From Burkholderiales bacterium (GTDB taxonomy: Bacteria > Pseudomonadota > Gammaproteobacteria > Burkholderiales > SHXO01), in NCBI GenBank assembly GCA_026125625.1, contig JAHCKU010000044.1, positions 1 to 13,840 on the forward strand: DNA of 13,840 bases, in the 5' to 3' direction. Positions within the stretch are counted from its first letter, which is position 1; every line of letters begins with the position of its first letter. The translations under genes and the position numbers were made by a program. Positions 7,251-13,840 of this stretch are shown one piece after another. The notes beneath the pieces are model-generated. The model worked only from the letters and a program-made list of their open reading frames with translations, was not told the DNA's origin and made no database searches.

Positions 7251-7287
7251 TCCCTCTCCCTTGATGGGAGAGGGTTGGGGAGAGGGT
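7251..7287 (-). repeat. REP-like palindromic element, copy 2 (inverted relative to copy 1)
   Basis: A perfect 9-bp hairpin CCCTCTCCC / GGGAGAGGG with loop TTGAT (7252-7274) is followed by TTGGGGAGAGGGT. The element runs up to 2 bases before ATG 7289, and its purine tract (GGAG at 7279-7282, spacing 6) serves as ribosome binding site for the crotonase-family gene. Confidence 0.65.
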
Positions 7288-7288
7288 G

Positions 7289-8083
7289 ATGAGTAGTAGT
7301 GAGGCAAGGTTGATGGTCGAGCGCGACGGCGCGATCGGACGGGTGGTTTTCTCCAATCCCGGCAAGCACAACGCCATGACGCTGGACATGTGGCGCGGCG
7401 TGCCGGCCGCGCTTTCAGAGCTGGATGGCGACGACGCGGTACGCGTCATCGTTCTGGAAGGTGCCGGCGAGCGCGCCTTCGTGTCTGGCGCCGATATCTC
7501 GCAGTTCGAGTCGATCCGCCTGGACCCGCAGGCGCGGCGCACCTACGACGCCACCGTGGATGCCGCCTACTTCGCACCGGCACGCTGCAGCAAGCCGGTG
7601 CTGGCCAAGATCCGCGGCAATTGCATGGGCGGCGGGCTTGGCATCGCCGCACATTGCGATGTGCGCATCTGCAGCGAGGACGCACGCTTTCGCATGCCGG
7701 CCGGCCGGCTCGGACTGGGATATGGGCTGGACGGCGTCAAGCGCTTCGTTTCCCTGATCGGTGCGCAGAACACGTTCGACCTGTTCTTCTCCGCTCGTGT
7801 GGTGGACGCACAGGAGGCACTGCGCATGGGCTTCGTCGCACGCGTGGTGCCGGTCGAGCTGTTGGAGCAGACGGTGGCGGAGTGGGCGGGACAGGTGGCG
7901 GCCAATGCACCGCTCACCTTGCGCGCGCTCAAGGCTTCGGTCAATCTGCTCCTCTCCGGCGCGGGGCAGGGGGACGTCGCCGGCGTGGAGGCCGCCATCG
8001 AGCGCTGCTTCGAGAGCGAAGACTATCGCGAGGGAATCCGCGCGTTCCTGGACAAGCGGGCGCCGCAGTTTCTCGGCCGCTGA
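7289..8083 (+). CDS. Enoyl-CoA hydratase/isomerase (crotonase) family protein
   Basis: This is a 264-residue crotonase-fold protein expected to act on an acyl-CoA thioester in the cytoplasm. The two oxyanion-hole segments are present: AFVSGADISQF near residues 67-77 and KIRGNCMGGGLGIAAHCDVRI near 107-127. The C-terminal helical part (LRALKASVNLLL, RAFLDKRAPQF) and total length are normal for the family. The position equivalent to the first catalytic Glu of rat crotonase (PEILLG) reads PAGRLGLG with Ala138. The second (MEMVLTG) appears to be Asp in FDLFFSA. A classical hydratase is therefore doubtful, and isomerase, hydrolase or another crotonase chemistry is possible. ATG 7289 was chosen because GGAG lies 6 nt upstream; GTG 7286 and ATG 7313 are in frame. 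It follows the CoA-transferase gene on the same strand. Confidence 0.88.
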   Translation: MSSSEARLMVERDGAIGRVVFSNPGKHNAMTLDMWRGVPAALSELDGDDAVRVIVLEGAGERAFVSGADISQFESIRLDPQARRTYDATVDAAYFAPARCSKPVLAKIRGNCMGGGLGIAAHCDVRICSEDARFRMPAGRLGLGYGLDGVKRFVSLIGAQNTFDLFFSARVVDAQEALRMGFVARVVPVELLEQTVAEWAGQVAANAPLTLRALKASVNLLLSGAGQGDVAGVEAAIERCFESEDYREGIRAFLDKRAPQFLGR

Positions 8084-8104
8084 AGGAAGAAACGCCCGTG
8101 CGAT

Positions 8105-8132
8105 AAAAAACGGGGACCCGCAGGTCCCCGTT
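8105..8132 (-). terminator. Intrinsic terminator of the amidohydrolase gene
   Basis: A perfect 10-bp stem (AACGGGGACC at 8109-8118, GGTCCCCGTT at 8123-8132) with a 4-nt loop is followed, read on the minus strand, by six T (complement of A8105-A8110). It lies 21 bp past the amidohydrolase stop. Read on the plus strand it has no T-run, so it would serve the crotonase gene less well. Confidence 0.88.
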
Positions 8133-8152
8133 CGATTCATCGACTGCGCGGC

Positions 8153-9676
8153 TCAGGCCGTACGCTTGCCGATGTAGCCGTAGTAGGCGTTGTTGCGCTC
8201 GCCGCCGGTCTGCTCGTAGATCTCCTTCATCTGCGCGAGCTTGTCGTTGCCCAGCTGCTCGTACTCGGCGCGGATCTTGTAGTTGTACAGGCGCGCGGAG
8301 TTCTCGCCGAAGATCTTACGCTTGACCTTGCTGTCGGCATCGCCGAGCTTGGTCTTCCAGCCATGCTTCTTCATCATATCGTCGGGAATCTCGAGGCGGC
8401 GGAAGGCCTCGATCTGCCATTGCGGTGAGCCGTACCACACCGAATCGGTGCCCCATACGACGTTGTCTTCGCCCAGGCCGTTGACCAGCGCACCGACCAC
8501 TGCGGCGGCAAAGCGCGGGTTGGCGACCGCACAGGTGGCGAAGGTGGTGCCCAGCTCGCCGTAGACGTTCTTCACGCCGTGCTGCTCGCGCATGCGCGCC
8601 AAGTCGGTGACCCAGCGGATCTCGCCGGTCTTCTCGAACAGGTCGAGCTCATAGGCGGGATCCTCCAGGAAGGGGCGCAGCGCGCCGTGGTAGATGATGA
8701 AGTTGAGATCCGGCCAGTCCTTGGCCGCCTTCGGCACGTCGTCGACGGTGGCATATTTCCACACGCCTGGCCACGACTGCTCGTAGTCGCGCGGCAGCAG
8801 GCCCTTGTGAATACAGATGTTGCGGATGCCGGACTTGCGCGCCTTCTCGTACCAGGGATAGACCAGCTTCTCGTCGTCCAGGCGCCAGGCCGTGCCCTTT
8901 GAGCTGGGGGCCAGCGGATCGCCGATGGTGTAGCCCTTCCACGAGTCGGGCTTGTAGTCGGAGATCGCCTTGTCCACTTCCTCCATCCAGTTGCCGCCGC
9001 TGCCGGGCGTGATCACTGTATGGGAAAACAGGCGGCGCGATCCGGCAACCTTGTTGACCGTGGCACGTGCATCGCGCAGCTGGTCGTTGAACAGCAGGTA
9101 CCACTCGGGATCGTCGAAGGGTGCACTGGACAGCAGGGCGATCTTGGTATCGCTGTCCATGAAGATTTCTTTCAGGTAGTTTTCGAACTTGTAGCGCGCC
9201 AAGGTCATCGGCGTATCGGCCATCTTCGGGTTCCAGTGCTCGACCGCATACTTGCCCAGCCCGAGGATGCCTTCCTTGTCGAAATCGTCGCGCACGAAGT
9301 GGGTCTGGTCATCGAAGATGAACTGCTTCGACAGCCTCTTCGCCCGTGCATCCGATATCTCCTTGTCTGCTGCTTCGGCTTCGCTCACGTCCCATACCGG
9401 TCCGAACACCTTGTTCATGGCCAGGAACGCGGCGGCGAAACCGGACGCGGATTTCATGAAGCTGCGGCGATCGACGCCCTGATGCTTCGCGTACTTCTCG
9501 CAATACTCCTTGATCAGGCCTTCGACCTGGCGCTGCGCTTCGGTCTGCGGTGGCGGGTTATATTCGCCATTGGATACGATCTGGGTTGGTACCGGCGAGC
9601 GAAACGCGGCCTTGTCCGCGGGCTCGACTTCCTGCAGCTCCTTGTCCGACAACCAACCTGCTGGTCTTTCACTCAT
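8153..9676 (-). CDS. Tat-exported amidohydrolase family 2 protein
   Basis: This is a 507-residue metal-dependent hydrolase of the amidohydrolase-2 (TIM-barrel) type, probably exported folded by the Tat system. A twin-arginine motif DRRSFMK (RR at 70-71) precedes a hydrophobic stretch GFAAAFLAM (79-87). It comes unusually late, after a polar 69-residue extension. Barrel landmarks are FDDQTHF (122-127), ICIHKG (H290), NFIIYHGA (H330), VVWGTDSVW (D411) and the family's C-terminal IFGENSARLYNY. The canonical D-x-H-x-H reads D-D-Q-T-H, so the first metal His is Gln. ATG 9676 has a GGGGGAG ribosome site at 7 nt, and no other Met occurs before the Tat motif, so the long extension is real. A single-gene unit with its own terminator is likely. 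The substrate is unknown; decarboxylase or lactonase chemistry is possible in this superfamily. Confidence 0.87.
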   Translation of the reverse strand: MSERPAGWLSDKELQEVEPADKAAFRSPVPTQIVSNGEYNPPPQTEAQRQVEGLIKEYCEKYAKHQGVDRRSFMKSASGFAAAFLAMNKVFGPVWDVSEAEAADKEISDARAKRLSKQFIFDDQTHFVRDDFDKEGILGLGKYAVEHWNPKMADTPMTLARYKFENYLKEIFMDSDTKIALLSSAPFDDPEWYLLFNDQLRDARATVNKVAGSRRLFSHTVITPGSGGNWMEEVDKAISDYKPDSWKGYTIGDPLAPSSKGTAWRLDDEKLVYPWYEKARKSGIRNICIHKGLLPRDYEQSWPGVWKYATVDDVPKAAKDWPDLNFIIYHGALRPFLEDPAYELDLFEKTGEIRWVTDLARMREQHGVKNVYGELGTTFATCAVANPRFAAAVVGALVNGLGEDNVVWGTDSVWYGSPQWQIEAFRRLEIPDDMMKKHGWKTKLGDADSKVKRKIFGENSARLYNYKIRAEYEQLGNDKLAQMKEIYEQTGGERNNAYYGYIGKRTA

Positions 9677-9783
9677 TTGGTGACTCCCCCACGTGTTGAT
9701 TTGCTATCGACAACCGGTCCACGCAGCGATTCTCATTCACGGAGATACGGATGCGGAAATAACACGTTGCGTGCCGGAATGGC

Positions 9784-9813
9784 ATCTTTCGCGTGGACAG
9801 CCCCGCCTGTCAA
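9784..9813 (-). promoter_or_regulatory. Possible sigma70-like promoter for the amidohydrolase gene
   Basis: On the minus strand a perfect TTGACA (9813-9808) is followed after 18 bp by AAAGAT (9789-9784), a 3/6 -10 match. The predicted leader is about 100 nt. The -10 is poor, so confidence is low. Confidence 0.3.
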
Positions 9814-9862
9814 GAGATAGTCGATGCACGAGGTGGAGCATGCTTCCCGATTTCGTCCATGA

Positions 9863-10933
9863 ATGGTTGTCGTGATGACCGTGCTGCCCGATCCGCGTTG
9901 CTATGCAACACCCACGCTTCATCCATATGTCGACCTGGCTGCAACGGGGGTGGAAGGGGATTCTTCTGTTGCGATGCAAACGCTGGTGGCACGCTATCGT
10001 GACGCCCTGATGCGTTCCGCTGAGGAGGAGATCCGTGCGTCGTTGAGTCAGGCGCCGACGCCTGCAATCCATCGCCGCCTGGCAACTGCGCTCGAGCGTG
10101 CCTTGACCGGCAGCGGCGAGGCGCCAGGGGCACGCTTGTTCGCGATCCCGGTCTTGCTGGTCATCGGCGGCCGCGGCGGTGCCGTCGTTCCCGGTGTGGT
10201 GCCTGACATCCAGCGCCTGCGCCAGGTGCTCGATCGCCATGGTGCACTGGGTCCGATGACGAGCTTCGGGCTCGGTAACGCGTTATGCGCGAGCGATGCG
10301 CTGGCGGCGATACCGTTCAGCCGCATTCACGCACTGGCGATGGATATCGCGCACGGCGCAACGGCGCTCGAACAGCTCGCGTTGCCGCCGGCGCCGATGC
10401 GCGTGCCTGCAGGCGACGAGATGGTCGAGCTGCGCTTCCTGGTGGGTGCTGCGGTCACTTCACCGCGCGCACCGTCGATCACGGAAACCGGCGCGGCGAT
10501 CGCGAGCTGGGGCATGCCGTTCACGCACGAGTTGTCCGACCAGCTGCGGGTCGAGGGGGTAAGCCTGTTGCCGATCCCTCGCCCGCCGGCCGACGTATGG
10601 CCGGCGCAGGCGATCGGCATGATCACGCGCGAAGAGCTGGCGCTGCAGGTGTTCGTCAGCCGTGAGCTGCGGCGCCTGCGCAGCGAAGCGGGCGAGCCCG
10701 ATGCAACGCTGGCCGCTCTGAGCTCGGGGGGCCTCGGGCTGCGCTTCACATCGCCGTTCATCGATGGCGGAGCGCGGGTTCACGAGCGCGCGCTGCATCC
10801 GTCCGAGGACTGGGACGAGGTGGTCGCCGGCGTGGTGCGGCTGCTGCAGGAGTGTCGGGTCGACGACATCCGCATGGAGCCGAACGTGCTCGAGGCCGCC
10901 GACTTTCGCGCTGGGCCAGCTGCTCTACGCTGA
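9863..10933 (+). CDS. Hypothetical protein, 356 residues, family not recognised
   Basis: I do not recognise this protein. The frame is long and shows normal high-GC codon usage; competing frames are shorter or more arginine-rich, so it is very likely a gene. It shows no signal peptide. One moderately hydrophobic glycine-rich stretch (LFAIPVLLVIGGRGGAVVPGVVPDI, about 92-116) looks like a buried strand-turn region rather than a membrane anchor. Other visible segments are an acidic-basic helix near 40-62, FLVGAAVTSPRAPSITETG (192-210) and a possible helix ELALQVFVSRELRRLRSE (258-275). No nucleotide-binding or catalytic motif stands out. ATG 9863 and ATG 9875 are both possible starts, and neither has a clear ribosome site. 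It diverges from the amidohydrolase gene across 186 bp and ends 5 bp from the convergent alpha/beta hydrolase gene, so it is probably monocistronic. Confidence 0.75.
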   Translation: MVVVMTVLPDPRCYATPTLHPYVDLAATGVEGDSSVAMQTLVARYRDALMRSAEEEIRASLSQAPTPAIHRRLATALERALTGSGEAPGARLFAIPVLLVIGGRGGAVVPGVVPDIQRLRQVLDRHGALGPMTSFGLGNALCASDALAAIPFSRIHALAMDIAHGATALEQLALPPAPMRVPAGDEMVELRFLVGAAVTSPRAPSITETGAAIASWGMPFTHELSDQLRVEGVSLLPIPRPPADVWPAQAIGMITREELALQVFVSRELRRLRSEAGEPDATLAALSSGGLGLRFTSPFIDGGARVHERALHPSEDWDEVVAGVVRLLQECRVDDIRMEPNVLEAADFRAGPAALR

Positions 10934-10938
10934 TCGAC

Positions 10939-12006
10939 TCACTGCGTCGTCGGCGCCGTTTCCTCCAGGAACAGCTGCACCTCGCGAAACAGCTGCAGGC
11001 GGTTGCGCTCCATGATGATCGTGTGCGTGCTTTCGCCGATCGCCACCAGGCGCTTCCACGGCGCATTCTCCAGCAGGCCGAAGATCGTCTGCGCCATGTA
11101 TCCGGGCGTATCCTGATCCCACTCGCCGTAGATCAGCAGCGTGGGTGCGAGAATCGCCCCGGGATCGTAGTACGGCCGCTGTGCCGCCCAGTATTCACGT
11201 ACGTCCTTCAGCACGCCATTGGGGGCGCGCAGCATGGGCGGATTCCACTTGCCGCTGTCGGGGTCGGTGGCCCAGGTCGCATCCGCCCACGCCTCGAACC
11301 AGCCCTCGGGAATGAGGTCCGCCTGCTTGTCCGCCGGTACACCGCTCAGCCAGCGCTTGTGCGCCTGGTCGCGGCCGACCTGGCGATAGGCGCCCAGCGG
11401 TCCGTCACTGCCAATCGGTGACGGGGTCTGCCGCAGCCATAGCGGGGCGTACAACACCAGCCGCTGGACCTTGTCCGGATTGGCGGCGGCATAGGTCGCC
11501 ATGATCGAGGTGCCCCACGACCACCCGAGCAGATTGACCCGTTCCAGCTTGCGCCGGGCGAGGATGTGCTCGACGGCAGAGCCGACGTCGCGCAGCGCGA
11601 CCGCGGTATCCACGATGGGAGCGTTCTGCTCCGCCGGTTGTGCCATCTCGGGCGGCCGCGTGGAGCGGCCGTAGCCGCGCAAGTCGACCAGATAGACGTC
11701 CCAGCCGTGACAGGCGATGTAGTCCATCCACGACATCCCGTCGAGCACCAGATCGAACGCCGTCTCCGACGGATAGGTGGCGCCGTGCACGTAGAGCAGG
11801 GTGCGCTGCGCGCTGAATGTCTTGAGATCGGCCGGGCGCTTGTTGCGCAGGTACAGGTCGATGCCCGGCGTGTCGGAGGCGATGGTGTAGCTTTCGCTCG
11901 TGAGGCTGCGGTCCGTGGTACCGGCCGCAGCGCAGGGCGTGGCCGCATGCGACGGAGACGCGAACGCAGCGAGCAGCATCGACAGACAGGTAATCAGGCG
12001 AAACAT
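10939..12006 (-). CDS. Secreted alpha/beta-hydrolase
   Basis: This 355-residue alpha/beta-hydrolase-fold enzyme is probably periplasmic. The N-terminus MFRLITCLSMLLAAFASPSHAA is a typical Sec signal peptide with cleavage after SHA (about residue 21), which fixes ATG 12006 as the start. A much longer in-frame extension exists upstream, but it lies opposite srkA and is rejected. The catalytic set is visible: oxyanion strand LLYVHGATYP (70-79), nucleophile elbow GWSWG with S163, acid in IYGEWDQDTPG (D297 or D299) and His in GESTHTII (H328). The lid region (about 190-280) is Trp- and Pro-rich (WFEAWADATWATDPD). Esterase, lipase-like or acyl-transfer activity is possible, with no substrate evident. 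It is divergent from srkA by 111 bp and convergent with the hypothetical gene. No good ribosome site is seen; a small GACG-AAAA-CGTC hairpin abuts the start codon. Confidence 0.88.
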   Translation of the reverse strand: MFRLITCLSMLLAAFASPSHAATPCAAAGTTDRSLTSESYTIASDTPGIDLYLRNKRPADLKTFSAQRTLLYVHGATYPSETAFDLVLDGMSWMDYIACHGWDVYLVDLRGYGRSTRPPEMAQPAEQNAPIVDTAVALRDVGSAVEHILARRKLERVNLLGWSWGTSIMATYAAANPDKVQRLVLYAPLWLRQTPSPIGSDGPLGAYRQVGRDQAHKRWLSGVPADKQADLIPEGWFEAWADATWATDPDSGKWNPPMLRAPNGVLKDVREYWAAQRPYYDPGAILAPTLLIYGEWDQDTPGYMAQTIFGLLENAPWKRLVAIGESTHTIIMERNRLQLFREVQLFLEETAPTTQ

Positions 12007-12070
12007 GACGTTTTCGTCCGTAACGAGGAAGACAGACGCGAGCATGCCAGATCGCGGCGCCGGACAGTAT

Positions 12071-12096
12071 TTGGCCGCGCAGCGTTCAGTTGGCCA
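12071..12096. repeat. TTGGCC direct repeat between the hydrolase gene and srkA
   Basis: TTGGCC occurs at 12071-12076 and again at 12090-12095, 19 bp apart start to start. The second copy extends to the palindrome TGGCCA and lies within the spacer of the putative srkA promoter. It could be a protein-binding site; evidence is limited to the repeat itself. Confidence 0.3.
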
Positions 12097-12111
12097 GGCA
12101 GCATTTAGAAT
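12084..12111 (+). promoter_or_regulatory. Possible srkA promoter giving a leaderless transcript
   Basis: TAGAAT (12106-12111, 5/6 to the -10 consensus) ends 6 bp before ATG 12118, so transcription would begin at or within a base or two of the start codon. The -35 at suitable spacing is weak (GTTCAG at 12084-12089, 16-bp spacer). No Shine-Dalgarno is visible before the ATG. Confidence 0.4.
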
Positions 12112-12117
12112 GCGCCG

Positions 12118-13116
12118 ATGGACGAGACAGCGGCACCCGGCGCCCATCCCTATGAGAGCCTGACCCCCGATCTGATCCTGGATGCGGTGGACAGCACCGG
12201 CCGGCGCAGCGACGGCCGCCTGCTGGCGCTCAACAGTTTCGAGAACCGTGTGTACCAGGTGGGGATCGAGGATGGCGAGCCGGTGATCGCCAAGTTCTAT
12301 CGTCCGCAGCGCTGGTCGGACGACATGATCCTCGAGGAGCATGCGTTCGCCCTTGCGCTGGCGCAGGCGGAATTGCCGGTGGTGGCACCGCTGGACATCG
12401 AGGGCCGCACTCTGCATCGATTCGGCGGCTTCCGCTTCGCCGTGTACCCGCGCCAGCGTGGCCGCGCGCCGGAGCTGGAATCGCAGGACACGCTGCAGTG
12501 GATGGGGCGCTTCATCGCGCGCATTCATGCCATCGGTGCGCTGCAGCCGTTCGTGCATCGGCCTCGGCTGGAAGTGCGCACTTTCGGCGACGAGCCGATG
12601 GACTATCTGCTGTCGCATGGATTCATCCCGAGCGACCTGCGGCCCGCATACGAAACCCTGGTGCCGCAGCTGCTCGCGCGTATCCGTCAGGCCTTCGAGG
12701 AAGCCGCACCGTTGTCGCTGCTGCGCCTGCATGGGGATTGTCACCCCGGCAACGTGCTGTGGGCGGATGACGGACCTCACTTCGTCGATCTGGACGATGC
12801 GCGCATGGGTCCGGCAGTGCAGGACGTGTGGATGCTGCTGTCCGGCGAGCGCGAGGTGAGAGCCGAGCAGCTGCGCTGGTTTCTCGACGGGTACTGGGAG
12901 TTCGGCGAGTTCGACCTGCGCGAGCTGCGCCTGATCGAGCCGTTGCGCACCCTGCGCATGATCCACTACGCCGGCTGGCTGGCGCTGCGCTGGCACGACC
13001 CGGCCTTCCCCGCTGCCTTTCCCTGGTTCAACTCCCAGCGTTACTGGCAGGACCACATCCTCGCTTTGCGCGAGCAGGCAGCGGCGCTGGACGAGCCGCC
13101 GCTGGCCCTGCATTGA
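12118..13116 (+). CDS. srkA: Stress response serine/threonine protein kinase SrkA (YihE/RdoA family)
   Basis: This 332-residue cytoplasmic kinase of the aminoglycoside-phosphotransferase fold matches E. coli SrkA (328 residues), which counters stress-induced cell death. N-lobe features are LLALNSFENRVYQV (36-48) and an ATP-binding Lys in VIAKFYRP (K59), with the conserved ILEEHAF helix. The catalytic loop is LHGDCHPGN with D207 as probable base and N212. The metal-binding Asp is in FVDLDDARMGP (D224 or D226). PAVQDVWMLLSG and the Trp-rich end (YAGWLALRWHDPAFPAAFPWFN) are characteristic of the family. ATG 12118 is the only start that keeps the N-terminal MDETAAPGAHPYESLTPD block. It lacks a ribosome site, and a -10-like box sits at leaderless distance. 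It stands alone; the next gene has its own promoter. Confidence 0.93.
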   Translation: MDETAAPGAHPYESLTPDLILDAVDSTGRRSDGRLLALNSFENRVYQVGIEDGEPVIAKFYRPQRWSDDMILEEHAFALALAQAELPVVAPLDIEGRTLHRFGGFRFAVYPRQRGRAPELESQDTLQWMGRFIARIHAIGALQPFVHRPRLEVRTFGDEPMDYLLSHGFIPSDLRPAYETLVPQLLARIRQAFEEAAPLSLLRLHGDCHPGNVLWADDGPHFVDLDDARMGPAVQDVWMLLSGEREVRAEQLRWFLDGYWEFGEFDLRELRLIEPLRTLRMIHYAGWLALRWHDPAFPAAFPWFNSQRYWQDHILALREQAAALDEPPLALH

Positions 13117-13206
13117 TGCCGCCGCGGGCATGACCTTTGCGCAAGGCTGCCGGCGTGGACGTCGGGTGGGGTGCGATGGCCGGCCGGACTGTCGGTTAAG
13201 ACAGGC

Positions 13207-13235
13207 TTGACGGCTGATTACCCCCTCATTACAGT
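13207..13235 (+). promoter_or_regulatory. Sigma70-like promoter of the PHA depolymerase gene
   Basis: TTGACG (13207-13212, 5/6), an exact 17-bp spacer and TACAGT (13230-13235, 4/6) lie 103 bp before ATG 13339, giving a leader of roughly 95 nt that is rich in purines. A small inverted repeat CTGTC-N6-GACAG lies just upstream of the -35. Confidence 0.6.
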
Positions 13236-13338
13236 GCTTTCGCCATTCGCCGACGGATAAGTTTTACAAGCACAACGCGGCGCAGCTCGACGGGCAGGGG
13301 GAAGGGGCTCGGAGGGGCAAGTGCCGACGGAGGGCAGG

Positions 13339-13840
13339 ATGCTGTACGCGCTGCACGAGTTTCAGAAGACCATTTCCGCACCGCTGGTGGCCTGGATGGA
13401 TACCAGCCATCGCCTGTTCAGCAGTCCATACAGTCCGCTCGCCTACACTCCCGTCAGCCGGCACGTCGCCGCCAGCGGCGAGCTGATCGCGCGGCTGATG
13501 CGCTCCTATCACAAGCCGGCCTGGGGCATCTCGCAGGTGTCCATCGGCGGCAAGGACGTAGCCGTGTCCATCGAGCAGGTGCACGCGGAGCCGTTCTGTC
13601 ATCTGCTGCATTTCCGCAAGGACATGGCCGAGCGCGGTCCCAAGGCGCTGGTCTTCGCACCCCTGTCCGGACATTACGCCACCCTGTTGCGCGACACCGT
13701 GCGCACCATGCTGCGTGATTTCGACGTCTACGTCACCGACTGGGTGGACGCGCGCATGGTGCCGTTGTCCGACGGTGCCTTCCATCTCGACGACTACGTC
13801 GAATACTGCAAGCGCTTCATCCGCCTGCTCGGCCCCGGCA
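13339..13840 (+). CDS. phaZ: Intracellular polyhydroxyalkanoate depolymerase (partial, N-terminal)
   Basis: This enzyme mobilises stored PHA granules in the cytoplasm by hydrolysing the polyester. The first 167 residues are present; the gene runs off the right edge (about 400 residues expected). The family N-terminus is clear: MLYALHEFQKTISAPLVAWM, then SPYSPLAYTPVSRHVAASGEL and YHKPAWGI, followed by FAPLSGHYATLLRDTVRTML and DVYVTDWVDARMVPLSDG. There is no signal peptide, as expected for the intracellular type. The catalytic Cys of this family comes later and is outside the window. ATG 13339 has GGAGG at 5 nt spacing; an in-frame GTG at 13321 overlaps the leader and is less likely. It carries its own promoter after srkA. 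A related PHB de-polymerase-domain protein of other function is possible but less likely. Confidence 0.9.
   Translation, partial: MLYALHEFQKTISAPLVAWMDTSHRLFSSPYSPLAYTPVSRHVAASGELIARLMRSYHKPAWGISQVSIGGKDVAVSIEQVHAEPFCHLLHFRKDMAERGPKALVFAPLSGHYATLLRDTVRTMLRDFDVYVTDWVDARMVPLSDGAFHLDDYVEYCKRFIRLLGPG

Noticed and set aside
7143..7287. CRISPR-like or insertion-sequence interpretation of the repeats after the CoA-transferase gene
   Set aside because: There are only two copies, inverted relative to each other, with no spacer array, transposase or target duplication.
8153..10933. Idea that the amidohydrolase and the unknown gene form a new two-gene system
   Set aside because: They are divergent, separated by 186 bp, and nothing in either sequence shows a shared function.
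12007..13131. In-frame N-terminal extension of the alpha/beta hydrolase, making a 730-residue protein
   Set aside because: The added part lies entirely opposite srkA, whereas the shorter form begins with a clean signal peptide at 12006.

Overview
The window reads as an ordinary, densely packed piece of a high-GC bacterial chromosome, most likely a gamma- or betaproteobacterium. The signs are a periplasmic sulfate-uptake operon, an SrkA-type stress kinase, intracellular polyhydroxyalkanoate (PHA) turnover, a Tat-exported amidohydrolase and a PAS-GGDEF-EAL signalling protein. I can place it no closer than Pseudomonadota. I see no tRNA, rRNA, CRISPR array, insertion sequence, phage gene or origin.

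Layout. Positions 1-2456 (minus strand) hold a sulfate transport operon: an intact sulfate-binding protein (sbp), a second binding-protein gene with a large in-frame internal deletion, then the permease cysT, which runs off the left edge. Upstream of sbp, at 2533-2575, are two adjacent dyads that look like LysR-type operators. Divergent from them is a cytoplasmic triple-PAS GGDEF-EAL protein (2755-5214, TTG start), whose 3' end overlaps the convergent marC-family membrane protein gene by 35 bp. Next, on the plus strand, come a family III CoA-transferase (5915-7108) and a crotonase-fold protein (7289-8083). They are separated by a pair of REP-like palindromes in opposite orientation, and the second palindrome supplies the crotonase gene's ribosome binding site. 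A clear intrinsic terminator (8105-8132) serves the minus-strand amidohydrolase (8153-9676). An unrecognised gene (9863-10933) diverges from the amidohydrolase and converges on a secreted alpha/beta hydrolase (10939-12006, minus). srkA (12118-13116) follows and may be read from a leaderless mRNA. The window ends inside an intracellular PHA depolymerase gene (from 13339) that has a good sigma70-like promoter.

Functional links. The sulfate genes form one uptake system, probably under sulfur control. The CoA-transferase and crotonase probably act together on an acyl-CoA substrate that the sequence does not reveal. The other genes look like separate single-gene units. I found no convincing new multi-gene system. 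The observations most worth a second look are the internally deleted sulfate-binding paralogue with a hairpin at its junction, the paired dyads upstream of sbp, the palindrome recruited as a translation start, and the crotonase homologue that appears to lack the acidic residue expected at the first catalytic position.
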